Assembly: GCF_002234675.1 (NCBI RefSeq)
Contig: NC_019879.2
Coordinates: forward strand, 22,873,855-22,937,854
Source: Oryzias latipes
Lineage: Eukaryota > Chordata > Actinopteri > Beloniformes > Adrianichthyidae
Direction: 5' to 3'
DNA: 64,000 nucleotides
Position numbers and translations under genes: made by a program. Positions 47,017 through 58,597 of the stretch are shown piece by piece. The notes beneath the pieces were generated by a model. That model did no database searches, had not been told where the DNA came from, and was given only the letters and a program-made list of their open reading frames with translations. Within the stretch, counting starts at the first letter, position 1; every line of letters begins with the position of its first letter.

Positions 47017-50000
47017 TTACATTTTTGACAGTTTGAAAGCATTGTCACTGTCATTACTTTTAACTGAGCCTCTCTTCGTCACATGCTCTTCAGTTTTCCT
47101 CATCTTGTCTTTTTCATCCTCATCCTCCTCATCCTTCTCCTGCGAGAACTGGGCTTCAATCTCCGTGGGGTCGATGTACGTGTAGAAATAAGCCATAATG
47201 GAGAAGATGACACAGACTGCCACCAGCAGAGAAGCAAAAAGGAAGAACTCTGCCCACTTGAGGATGGAAGGAGAAACAGAACATGTTATAGATGACTTAG
47301 CAAACATGTTTAAAGTTATCCTGGACGGTTCTCTTTGTTCCCATTTTACCTTTTTAGGAAGCTTTGCAATCTCTGCAACAATCAGGACAATAAAGTTACC
47401 GACTGCAACCGTCAACAGCCAGCCCGCCTGCAGCACTGCTTTCATGTTACTGGGGGCCTTTGGTGATCAAAGACAAAAGATTCAGAGGGGAGATCAAAAG
47501 GACTGATATTCCAGAATACATTGATAAATTTACCTGTGAGTATGAGAACTCCAAACCGGTGACAGAAAACATCACTTCACCTGCAGTGATTAGAAAGTAC
47601 TGAGGGATCTGGAGAGCCATGTGAACTGAGTTCGGCTTTATTTCCTCAACTTCTGTGACAGATTCCTGACACTAGAAAAGGAAAAAAGGAAAACACATCT
47701 TACAAAACCTCTTTTTTTTCTGTTTATACACCTTTTGTGTGTTTTTCTGTATTTCTGTGTGTGCAAAGTCCCACTCCGATCATCTTTTGATCAACTTTGA
47801 AAGCATTCCCAGTGGTCTTTTAATTATAATTATGCAGTTTTTAGCCAAAAAAAAACCAAAACATGTAGTTTTCTAGGACACCGTTTTTGCAGAGCATCAG
47901 CAGTTCATCAGAGATTCACCTCTGAGTTGACTGTTGATGCTGAATAAGCTCATGCCATTTCCCATCATCCCTCTGTTTACACTCTCTCCCATTAGCTTAC
48001 AGCCCCTCACATCCCTAACCTAACCTTACAGATGCGACAAAAATGGCAATTTCAGATCTAGTCGTCTGTAAGTGGATGCCGCCAATTGTAGCTTCTACAT
48101 CACAGCTACAAGCTTTTTTCAATAACATTTTTAGTCTTCTCCTTTATCACAATAATTTCAATAAAGAAATACTCGGAAACGCAATTTGAGCTTAATTTTC
48201 CTTCTATATATCCTCCATCATGAGAAAAATGCCACAAGAACATGTTAAAAACAACAAAAACATAATTTTTATCAGAGTGGGTCTTTGAACCTTAGATTGT
48301 TTCTCAGCATAGAATTCTACATAAGCTGCAAATACTTAAAAACGGGTCACAAAACAATTGTTATTCCATTCTAAGTAGGTTAGTGTTGCAGGTGGGCAGT
48401 TATTATCAGCAAGCTTCATTTTTTAAGAAATGATTTGTGTCTAAAAATAACAATCTGCAGCATATAAATCCACACTGTCAGCTGGTGGTGAACATACCTC
48501 CTCGCACACTCAGTATTTGTATTCTTCCTACTCCTGATGTTTTCAAACTACTGGATTTCTGCTTGCTATTAAGTGTTCATCCTAGGAACAGAGTGGGTCT
48601 TTAAGTATGCTGCAAATGTCGCTGCAGGTGAGCCACAAACAGGTGTTAGTGACCCATCTAATGTACTTGTAACCCTTGGGCTATCCTGGGCACTTTAACA
48701 TTGGGAATTGGGTCATCTAGACCCAGTAGACAGTGCGCTGAACCTTTTTTCTTCAATGATTTGTGATTTTCACTGGTGTCCATGGATTACATGAAATCTT
48801 TCCACCTTTATCCACCTTTGTCATGGTAGGGAGAACACGTCAATGCAAGGGTGGAGTCATCTAAGATAGCACAAGGGTTAATGCAGAATGTAAGAACTTT
48901 AAAGAAGAATTTTTGTTTGTTTCAATTGCGATTACTGCTGTTATTATTCAAGTCTCACTTGGCTTTATTTCAAGATGTTTTCTTGTGTTCTGTATTGATG
49001 GTCTCTTTTTCATCTTTGCTTTTTTAAATAGCTGTTCTGTAAAAATATATGATCCTGTATAATGTCAATCTTCTAAAATAATGGCTTAAGTGTTGGTTTA
49101 AGTAGAACAATAAGTTAGGAATTTCATTCCAAACCAAAAAATAATGTAGATTCTCATTATTCTTATTTCTGGAGTATTTGTTGCATGTCTACCCAGAGTC
49201 AGAAAATTAATTTAAAGCCAGCAACCGTCAAAGCGTACAGAATTCCATTAACTATCAAAAAATACATCTTCCTAAAGGAGATTCATGCAAATATGAGCTA
49301 TAAAGGATGTGGGAGACTCACATTTGGTCCAAAAGTGAAAGTGCTGGGAATGAAGATAGTGTATGAACTCCCGAATCCAAATTTGATGGTGTATTCACAT
49401 GACTGTGAACCACTCTTCAAGCTGAATGTGTGTCTGGTCATAAGAAAATCCAATGATATTTGTGAAGTGCAGACAAACATAAAATTACAGGAGATGCAAA
49501 ACAATTCTTACTTTCCATTTTTCAACAGTGAATAGTTTGATGAAGTTAATGGCTCAATTATTCCAAAGTTGACCGCAGCGGTTGAGACGTTAAGGTCGGT
49601 GGCCAGTCCATTCACAAATCTGCAATAGAGATGTTTTGAACACAGGATCTATTTCCAACACTTTAAATGAGCCTCTAAATTTATCACTGTTGGTTTCACT
49701 TTAAAATACATTTCCAGGTTCGGTTGCAGCTTCTAAAAACAGAGGACATCAATGTTTGCAGCAGTTGAAGCAGTCATAACCAATTTACCGGATTGCATTG
49801 TTTCCCTCTTCTGGCTTGGAGGTTAAATCATCAATCTGGAGGAATAAAACAAGGAATTATAATCATATTAATACATAATCATCATAATACTAGGTTCATG
49901 TTACTCACCAGCACCCATTCTTCCCTGATGGTTGGGGGAATAAGAAGTGTTTGACGTTTTCCTTTGACTAAGGGAATAGTTTCTGTCACTGGAGGGTTGC

Positions 50001-53000
50001 CTATTGAAATGCTAACTTCTTGTTCTTTATATGTGAAATATTCCTCACTTGCCTGCAGAAAAAGTACACGATGAAACAGAGCAAACATTTAGACAAACAC
50101 TGGTTTAGATTTAATACATCTTTTTTTTATCTTTGAAGCAACAGATCCTTCAAAAATTCATGAGTTAGAAAGGAAAACTAACTTGAGCTGGAGGAAGATG
50201 CACAGTGAAATTATTCGGCAAATGGACCTCAAGTTGATTGTTGCCCATGTTGAGAAGTTTAAGTTGACTTTCAGAGGTGGAGGGGAAGATGGGTAATGTT
50301 TTCTGAAAACAAAACAAAGCATTTTTGCCTTATTTTTCTGCATTTACTGCCCAAAATTCTGTTCTTATTCTTGAATTAAAGTTTTTAACAAAGTCAGAAA
50401 AAAAATACTTTTACTCACATCTATTTGAAGCTGGACCACACCGGCGCAAACAAAAGCAAGAGCCGCTAGGAACATTCCCACTGTCATTCTTTTTAGAGGT
50501 CTGGTAAATAGACAAAATGTTATTTAGTTGCTTTTTCATTCATTCATTCATTCATTCATTCATCTTCTTAACCGTTTATTCCCTTTCGGGGTCACGGGGT
50601 TGCCGGAGCCTATCCCGGCCACTTGGGCGTAGGCAAGGGATGCCCTGGACTGGTCGCCAGTCTGTCGCAGGGTGGAATATCCTCAATCACACATCCATTC
50701 ACTCACACCTTTGGACAATTTAGAGTTGCCAATCAACCTATGTAGCATGTTTTTGGACGGTGGGAGGAAGCCGGAGATCCCGGAGAGAACCCACGCATGC
50801 ACGGGGAGAACATGCAAACTCCACACAGAAAGGTCCCCCATTGATGTTGTGTTTTTCATGTCCCCCAGCCGGGACTTGAACCGGGGGCCTTCTTGCTGTG
50901 AGGCAAGAGCGCTAACCACTGCGCCACCGTGCAGCCTTAGTTGCTTTTATTGAATAAATAAGCAGCCTTTTTAGGCTTCTAGAACCAACATTTTTATGTT
51001 TGATATGTACAAGAATGTGGTGCTGTGGTGATCTCTGTAGCTTTGAGCTCCTCCTTTGCAGTATAAAGACCCACTCTGATGAAAATCTTGTTTTTGTTGT
51101 TTTTAACATGTTCTTTTGGCCTTTTTCTGATGATGTAGGACACATATAAAGAAAATTAGGCTCAAAATTGCATTTGTGATAATTCATTTCATTCACATCA
51201 CTGTGAACCAGGAGCAGACGGAAAAATGTATTCGAAAAAGAGCTTATTTGTGATGTACAGTGGGCAGGCCACAAGCTCCCTGCCCTGCTCCATTCTGATG
51301 CAAATAGAACCATGTATGTCTTTGTTTTCCTCATCTAAGCTGGCATCTGGCTCAATGTGTGTGTGAGGGGTTGTTAGCTAATGGGAGAGTGTAAACAGAG
51401 AACTCTCGGTTATGGGTGACGGGACTTGAGGACAGGGTTTCTCCACGCCAACAGTCCCCCTTACAACTCTAATGAACTCCTGCCATTCTGCAAAAAACCA
51501 TGTTCTAGAAAACGACACAGGTTTTTGGATTTTGGCAAAAAAATGGCATAAACATGATTAAAATCCCACTGGGAATGATTTTACATTACATCAAAAGACA
51601 ATCGGAGTGGTTCTTTAAATAAAGCCTTCAAACTATACTCATCAATTCACAGCACCCACTGAGATCTATTCTTTTCCCTCCTTTTCCAGGTGCAGCCACT
51701 GTGGTTTCATTTATTAAAACCTTCGAGTTCCTCCTTACATGAATCCCCTTTAGGCCACATGAATAAAGGGGCTTGTGTTTAATTTACCAGCGCTAGGTAT
51801 TTGTCATCTGGATTTGTCCCCCAGGATCCTTTGAGTCCCCTACCAATCAGATTATGTGTCAAGCTAAAAACACAAACCTGGAACTTCTGCTCAAATGTGT
51901 GTATTTTTGCATATGAAATGCATTATTACACCTGTGCAATCCTTTGAGCAAAAACATTGTTTCTTGAGAAATTCCCTCACAGATGGCCATCATGAGTGGC
52001 AGTACCTTTATTATTCTCGAGGTTTCTAGAAAGTGTTTTAACGGCTTCTTCACTGTCTCATTTAGAGGACAGGAAAAACATTGAAATCTGACACGATATC
52101 ATCATTTTATGGCGACAAAATTGCAAGGCAATGAAAGAATGAAATCAACAGACTAATTCTTTGTTATATAGTCCTCTGTATCAGTACTACAGTACTTAGA
52201 GATGACACAATTGTAGTTTGTTTACTCAAAATGCATAGTGGGAAGTCTGTTTTCTACCATTTCCAATTTAGGTGATAAGCTAAAATTTTCAGTTAGTGTG
52301 TGAAAAATAGCTCAATTCTGTTCCCACTAATATTTTTCTGTTTACTCGTCTGTGGCGTTATACCAAAAGCTATTTTTTTTATTGTTCATGTTAAAAACTG
52401 ATTTGAATTAAAAATGCAGAAATATCCTTTCAAAATGGTCTCACTTACGTGAAGTTAAAGCCACATTTCTTGATCAGGGGGTACACCACACTTTCCATGA
52501 TTGGAACCAGAGTCAGGATCAGGATGGGATTGAAAGTCTATAATAACATTTCCTAGTAAGTAATTTTTTTGAATTATCTATCAGGAACTTGATGTGATAA
52601 AGTTCCTTGCACTTACTTGCATCTGATCAGGCTGTATAACAAGTTGCCCCTGCAAGAACGAGAAATGGCAAATTTAAATACAACTTTATTAAAAAGCCAT
52701 AGAAATAGCTGTTGGATTCATCAACAAACTTACAAAATTTCCATCCATTGTGGTGGCCTGAAGAGTCCACCTTGAACCCTGAAATACAAATGATAAATTC
52801 AGTCACTTTGACTTAAAGACAGCTGTCTGAAGGAAAAACCTAGAAAGTACCTTCTGATCAAACAGAGTCCAGAACATGGGCAGTGGGATGTACAAAAAGA
52901 GGACCTTCAGCACCATCTTGATTTGAGCAATTAGGAGTCTCTGCAGCACAGATTGACAGAGAATAAACATGTGTTATTCCAATAATTAAAGCGATTCTCT

Positions 53001-56000
53001 ATAATCCTTCAAAGTCAACCTTACATCATATTTTTCCTCTGCCCAGTCCATCCAGTGTTTCCTCTTGGGGTATGCCTTGCTTCTGTGCCTATAGCGGTTT
53101 TTAATGGCAAACTGATTGAAGAAAATAAAAAACACAAGATTTAATTTAATGAAATTCTGACCAATCAACTGACCTTGAACCACACTGTCCAGTTTATTTT
53201 CTTCTTTTATAACAAACTACTACATATAATCAGCTTTTTTCTGTTCTGGGGTTTCAAGGTGTTGGCAGGTTTTGTTGAGAAAAATCAAAAGTGAGCTCTC
53301 CAAATAAAAATAACAAATAAAACCCTTTTTTTCCTTCTCGGTACTTGTATCCATCACAAAACTCAACTCAGTTCTGAAAAAACAAAAACAATTGCATGGT
53401 TTAGTGAAAACCTCACAAGCTGCAAAAAAGCCAGCATCATTGTAGTTACTGTAAAGCTTCATACATCCCCAATTTGTGCCTTTATGAACTGTTTTCATAT
53501 TAAGATATAAAGAAGGAGTGAGCGATCACATTTAACATTAACTCTAAATTCTTCCTATTTAGCTTCAGATATAGCTAACACTTGAGGAAAGTCAGATATA
53601 ATTATAGATTTTCAAAGAGCATGCATTAAGTACAAAAACTGACCTACCCCAATACATTTACACACAGACAGCATGATGTTTCCCTCTGGTTTAGCTTTGT
53701 AGTACATCCCACTCCCAACGATAAACACCACTGTTAAAGAACAGCATGGACATCACTGCACAGTTCAGAAGATAGATTTGCACATTTTTTACTTGATGCA
53801 TTTAAACATGTCTCAGTGTTTTTTGTATACAGACCGAGCGAAACGACCATGAGGGCAGCAGGGACACCAAAGGCCAGAGCATAGCACTTCTGCTGAGAGT
53901 AGATGCCACAGGTTTGACCTGCAAAAATGCAACAATCAATGAACCGCCTTTACGATACTGTTTAATCTCTTAATGGTGGCATGTTTACCTCTGAGGATCG
54001 GGGTAATGATGGTTGACAGGAGACTCCCACCATTGATGCAAAGATAGAAAACAGAGAAGAAAGTTCTTCTTTGCTTTTCCTGTATAGAAGCACATTTGAT
54101 TCAGTGAAATGCAAAGTGAGTAAGGTTTATTTACCACTGATATGCATTTCAAGCAATTGCATAGGGAAACTTTCATTAATGCAAAAAGCAAGGTTAAACA
54201 TTAGTTAACTGCCAACTAATGCTGTAATAATACACAAATCAATGCAAAGTAATGCATAAAAGTGTCTGTTAACACGTTATTTAATATTTAAATGGTGCTA
54301 ATAGTGTTAGGGACCCTCATGGTAAAGTGTAACCTTATCGGGAAATTGAGCAGTTGGTGTTTATGTTATCATTACTGCAACAACAGTGACTCAGGCTGTC
54401 ACGCACGCACTGCCACAAATCAATCTGACTAGGAAGTTTTTTCTTTTTATCTTGCTGAAATCCATCCAACAATCTGCTTTGCTCCTTAAACAGGTGTTGT
54501 GTGGGAATAAAGGTCTATAAATATTTAACAAAGTGCCACAATCAGAAAACCGACATGAGAACTGCTGGGATCGCAGTTCAGTTGCAGATAAAAGGCCATG
54601 TGAAAGTAGGGAGGTATCACATGCTCTAAAACACTTGACCCCTGGATTAATATTTTTGTGATAAGTTACCTGAAGCCAAAGGTCGAACACGAGAAACTTT
54701 AGATGGGAGCTAAGGACAGGAAAACGTCTCACCTGGTGATCATCAAACTGGTCTCCACCGAACGCCGCCACGCACGGCTTGATGCCACCAGTCCCCAGAG
54801 CGATGAGGAAGAGACCCACCATGGAAAGAACACTGGAGGAGAAAGCAGAAGGGTGTTTTAGAAAAAAAAGTCACATCCTGGACTCTGAGTTAATTATCTA
54901 AATTCAATGCAGAATTAAACCCACACATGAAAGGTCATGTTGTTTGGCGTCCCATCTCTGTCTGAATCGGTGATGTCATGGATTGCACTGACCGCCATCG
55001 CCACCTGGCCAATGGCATAGACAATGGACAGGTAGATGATAGTTCTGTAAGAGAAATGCAAAAAAAACCCACCACAGTAAACTTTGTGTTTCTTAGGCAA
55101 ACATACTCCAACCAAATCATACGCCCCACGTTGTTCTGCACAACAAAAGGATATTTTCAAGAAAATTAAGTGTTTCATGTCAAATCTGTGAAACTTTAAC
55201 CACACACTTGAATTTTCCAAGCCAGGAATCGGCCACGATAGCCCCCAGGATAGGAGTGAGGTAGCAGAGAGCCACAAATGTGTGGTATATGGATGTGGCC
55301 AGGTCATCATCCCATTGCAAGAAGTACTTGAAGTACAGCACCAGCACAGCTGTGGAGAAGCAGCAAAAACAACTTCAGCTGGGAAAGAGACACTAAATCC
55401 AACATGTTTTTTATTTACTTAAAGGTAAGAGAAAGTACATTGAGTCCGCAATGAAAAAAATAAAATTGTGATGGGGTAACTTCAAAGTAAAATTTCCTCA
55501 GAATTAGACAAATTGTTTGATAAAATATAACTTTTGTTTTTTAATCTTTCAGGTTTTATTGATAGCAGACCCCATATATACCCAATCTCAGATATATATA
55601 TATAAAATCCTATATCTAAACATAATTTAATATATATTTTTAAGAAAAATAAATCTGAAATGGTTTTGAGGGGTTTCAACAGTTTTAACATTGTGAATTT
55701 TAAAATAACTGATATTAACAGTTATTAACGGATACTGATTTTCTGATAAAAATAAATAAATAAATAAATAAACCAAATCAAATCAACCTTTTACCTCAGC
55801 AGCAGATTCTCTGTCTGTTGATGGTCACCCACACTGAATCTCAGCACATGTTTGCATTTATGAAACAGAACTAGTATCTCACCTCGCATTCCATAGTAGG
55901 AGAACCTCTCACAGAACTCATTCACAACTATGAAGAAAATGCTGATGGGATAGCCACACACCACTTTGCTCTGTTCAGAAAAACAAAACAAAAAAGTTTC

Positions 56001-57433
56001 TATACTGTTCCACCACTTCACATATTGTAGTTCTGAATTCATCATATAAATATATAGAAGTGTAAGTATCAATGACTCAAATATAAAGTGGAAATAAACA
56101 GATTGTCCCTCTGCAGGGTTGACTCCGTCAATGACACTTTAAAAAATAAAAGTACACGTTTACTTCGGTGTATTTGTCCTTTTTGTTTGGTTCAGGTTGA
56201 AGATATTTTCTTTTAAGCTGCTAGTTTAATGTAATAAATAAATAAAAATAATAAAAAAACAAAAACAAAAAGGGGCTTATACAAATATACACCCTGGCTA
56301 CCCGAAGATACTTAACCCCCTTATCGTAATATTAAAGCCTACCCAACACAAAAGGCCTTCAGCTCTCTTCTGTTTGCTCAGTTGTTGGACAGGACAAGTT
56401 AAATTATAATAATAATAATAATGATAATAAACTGCTAGTTTCGTGAGGTCCTATGCTTTGGTTGAAATGTTTGATTGTCTCTTTGTCTTTTCTTAAATAA
56501 ACCAATTTGTTTGACTATTTCTTTCTCTTTTTTTTAGACAAAACAAATTGATTGTTTCTTTGAATCTTTTATTTTATTTTATAAAACAATACGTTTAATT
56601 ATTTCTTTGCGTTTTTCAATCAAACACGTTTTTGATTGTTTTTTTTTTGTATTTTTTAATAAAACAATTTAATTGATTATCTTTTTTTAAATGAAACAAT
56701 GAAAACAAAAATGACACTACTACAAATAAATTTGACCAAAAACGTATTGGTTTTTTATTTACTCAAATATTTAAAGCTACAACACATTTCCACACGTCCT
56801 TTTTCAGAAAGATGCTGCAAGGGGCCATATGTTTAACTTTATGATAAGAACTGATTTGTTTTTTTCTGATATCAAAGCCCAGCTTGTTTGCAGGAATATT
56901 TTTTCCAATTAATTATTCTAGAAATGTTTCATTTGTTTCACAAAACTGAAAAACAAGTCCATTTGTGTCATCCAAATGTATTATCTTTCACAGAATAATA
57001 GTAAATCTAAACCCTCCTTTGTAAACGACACAATCCGATACAAATTGATTATACGAAGAGTGTTTGTTTAAGGAGCCTGTTATATTTAGATGCAGCTGTA
57101 ACATTAACATATAGAGAAATCCATTATACTGCAGGTGGGATCCAGGTTATTTTATTTTATCTTTATCTTAGCATGTTCAGTTAAAGTCAGTATTTTACCT
57201 TTCCTTTGCCCTTTTTCTCTTTTTTTAGATCTTCTTTGTCTGTGAGAAAAAAACACATTAAAAAAAACAGACATTTCACTTTTTTTATTATTTGGTTTCA
57301 GATACATGAAAGTGGAAAACAGCTCTCTTTTCTTTAACATTTTCTACAGATAAACAAAAACTTGTATCAGAACAGCTTTTGCTGAAATCTGTTTGGATAT
57401 GTAAAATAAAGTTTTATTCATCTCACCTGTCAT
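47017..57433 (-). CDS. slc15a1: Peptide transporter 1 (PepT1), proton-coupled di/tripeptide uptake
   Basis: 23 coding exons with consensus junctions give 732 residues. The exons, high to low, are 57427-57433, 57199-57239, 55883-55970, 55208-55349, 54925-55044, 54733-54832, 53989-54079, 53835-53918, 53648-53730, 53025-53111, 52851-52940, 52734-52778, 52617-52649, 52449-52537, 50419-50500, 50183-50302, 49909-50052, 49789-49835, 49512-49619, 49322-49433, 47534-47671, 47350-47457 and 47017-47256. The protein has the ERFSYYGMR helix-1 motif (from E37), proton-coupling histidine H68 in SIYHTF (human H57), the [17 protein letters not shown] signature, and [13 protein letters not shown] around the helix-7 region. 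A large variable extracellular domain (about residues 395-590) and the final helices ([10 protein letters not shown]) precede an acidic-basic cytosolic tail. Human PepT1 has 708 residues. It acts at the intestinal brush border. The teleost a or b paralog is not assigned. No damage was seen. Confidence 0.96.
47765..48286 (+). repeat. Family-A inverted-repeat element, copy 8
   Basis: It starts CAAAGTCCCACTCCGATCAT and ends ATCAGAGTGGGTCTTTG, which are clear inverted ends. The interior follows copy 1. It lies in an slc15a1 intron (47672-49321). An isolated CAGAGTGGGTCTTTAA at about 48588-48604 may be the terminus of another degraded copy. Confidence 0.8.
48673..48877. mobile_element. Family-B short TIR element, copy 4
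   Basis: It starts CCCTTGGGCTATCCTGGGCA and ends AAGATAGCACAAGGG followed by TTAA; the left flank is degraded (GTAA). It is about 205 bp, shares the GGGTCATCTAGACCCA core with the other three copies, and lies in the same slc15a1 intron as family-A copy 8. Confidence 0.8.
50536..50936 (-). mobile_element. tRNA-type SINE with 12-bp target duplication
   Basis: Read on the minus strand, the head GGCTGCACGGTGGCGCAGTG contains an A-box-like TGGTTAGCGC and a B-box-like GGTTCAAGTCC. A body with the common fish LINE-related motif (GGGGAGAACATGCAAACTCC) follows, and it ends in a GAATG repeat tail (plus strand CATT repeats at 50537-50560). The direct repeat TTAGTTGCTTTT flanks it at 50524-50535 and 50937-50948, marking target-primed insertion. 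It is in the slc15a1 intron 50501-52448. The tail implies mobilisation by an L2-like LINE, which is inference. Confidence 0.85.
51065..51617 (-). repeat. Family-A inverted-repeat element, copy 9 (reverse)
   Basis: It starts AAAGACCCACTCTGATGAAA and ends ATCGGAGTGGTTCTTTAA, about 553 bp, in the same slc15a1 intron as the SINE. It is in reverse orientation relative to copies 1, 2, 6 and 8. The ends are well preserved, making it one of the better copies for defining family termini. Confidence 0.8.
55971..57198. other. slc15a1: slc15a1 intron, AT-rich, no further feature
   Basis: Long T- and A-rich intron with a short ATA triplet run (about 56405-56430). I see no gene or classifiable repeat in it. 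The preceding intron carries an AAATA-type microsatellite at about 55749-55772. Confidence 0.4.
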
Positions 57434-58597
57434 GGTGCCTTTTAGTAGTTGCTTCCTAATTCCTGTTAAAACTGGATGATTCGCAGGTAAATCAGGTGAG
57501 GATGCAGAGTTCACTAACAAACATGGGGAAACTTTTGTGTAATATCACCTCTTATCAATCCCATGAGTGCTGACAGTGTTTGATGGGCGGGACTATCAGG
57601 CACTGGAGATAGCAAGAGGCCTCAACATTTCATCAAAAACAGTTTAAACTGCAGCCAAGACAAAATCAACGAGATTCAAGAGCTCGAGTGCAGAGAGATG
57701 AGTGTTTTTATTTAAAAGATAAACATTAGGGAGCATCCGTTTACAGCAGAACAGTGTCTTTTGTGTTAAATATATTTATAAAAAAAACAAAGAAATGCTG
57801 CTCAAATATAAGACAGTTTCATTTCTATTAACACAAAATGGTATCTTTTCCACAGTGAGTTCTTTTTATTTGCCCCACACCTCATCTCTTTGGCAAGGTG
57901 AACAACGTTCTTACAGTGTATAATCCCCACACAAGATCATTTGCAAATATTGCACAAAGTCCTTTTTATATAAACGAATAAACAAATGAATTTGAATCTA
58001 TTTTTTATGCAGTGGCTTTAAATATTAAAAAAAAAATCCTCCCCCTCTAAGACATTAAAGTGATGTATGCGCAAATGCAAAGGTATGGGACATTTGTCTT
58101 TAGCAAAAAAAAAAATTACCTTTTGAGGAAATATAATTTGATTTACATAAAATGAAAGCATCATTGAACACAGCATAAATGGTTCCTTGAGACAACAGTA
58201 CTGTGGCTTATAAAAGTAGAATGCTGTACATAAAAACACATTGCAAATTATTATTAAAAAAACAAAACAAAAATGGGCATTGAAAGAAGGTTGCTTTTGT
58301 GACATGCAAGTTAAAAATCCCTAAAAAATGTCTCTGATAAAAACACTGCTCTGTCTTCTGGTAGAAACAGGTAAAAACCTCCAGTTTTCTCTCATAAAAT
58401 GTCCCTCTTGTCTCCACAACCCATCCCCCGACAAAGCACAACGCCCCATTTTTACATGAGTCCAGGGGCTCATTGAGTTTGACCCCAACATTTTTGGTTT
58501 CTTCCTGCATTTTTCTCATGAAGCTGAGGGAATCAAGCTGAGAAACAAATTTATGGCATCTCCAAAAAGCCACATCGGGCTCTTAAGCGGATCAGGA
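57434..58597 (-). other. slc15a1 upstream region and dock9 3' UTR
   Basis: Only 1.16 kb separates the slc15a1 start codon from the dock9 stop codon, both on the minus strand. Minus-strand AATAAA words at about 57708 and 57867 are possible dock9 poly(A) signals, leaving at most a few hundred bases for the slc15a1 promoter. No TATA box is clear. Confidence 0.45.

Noticed and set aside
47017-47445. 142-residue single frame at the end of slc15a1
   Set aside because: It reads through an intron (47257-47349). The family alignment and splice sites support two exons instead.
49185-49535. 116-residue plus-strand open frame
   Set aside because: It is the antisense shadow of two slc15a1 exons (49322-49433 and 49512-49619) encoding the extracellular domain.
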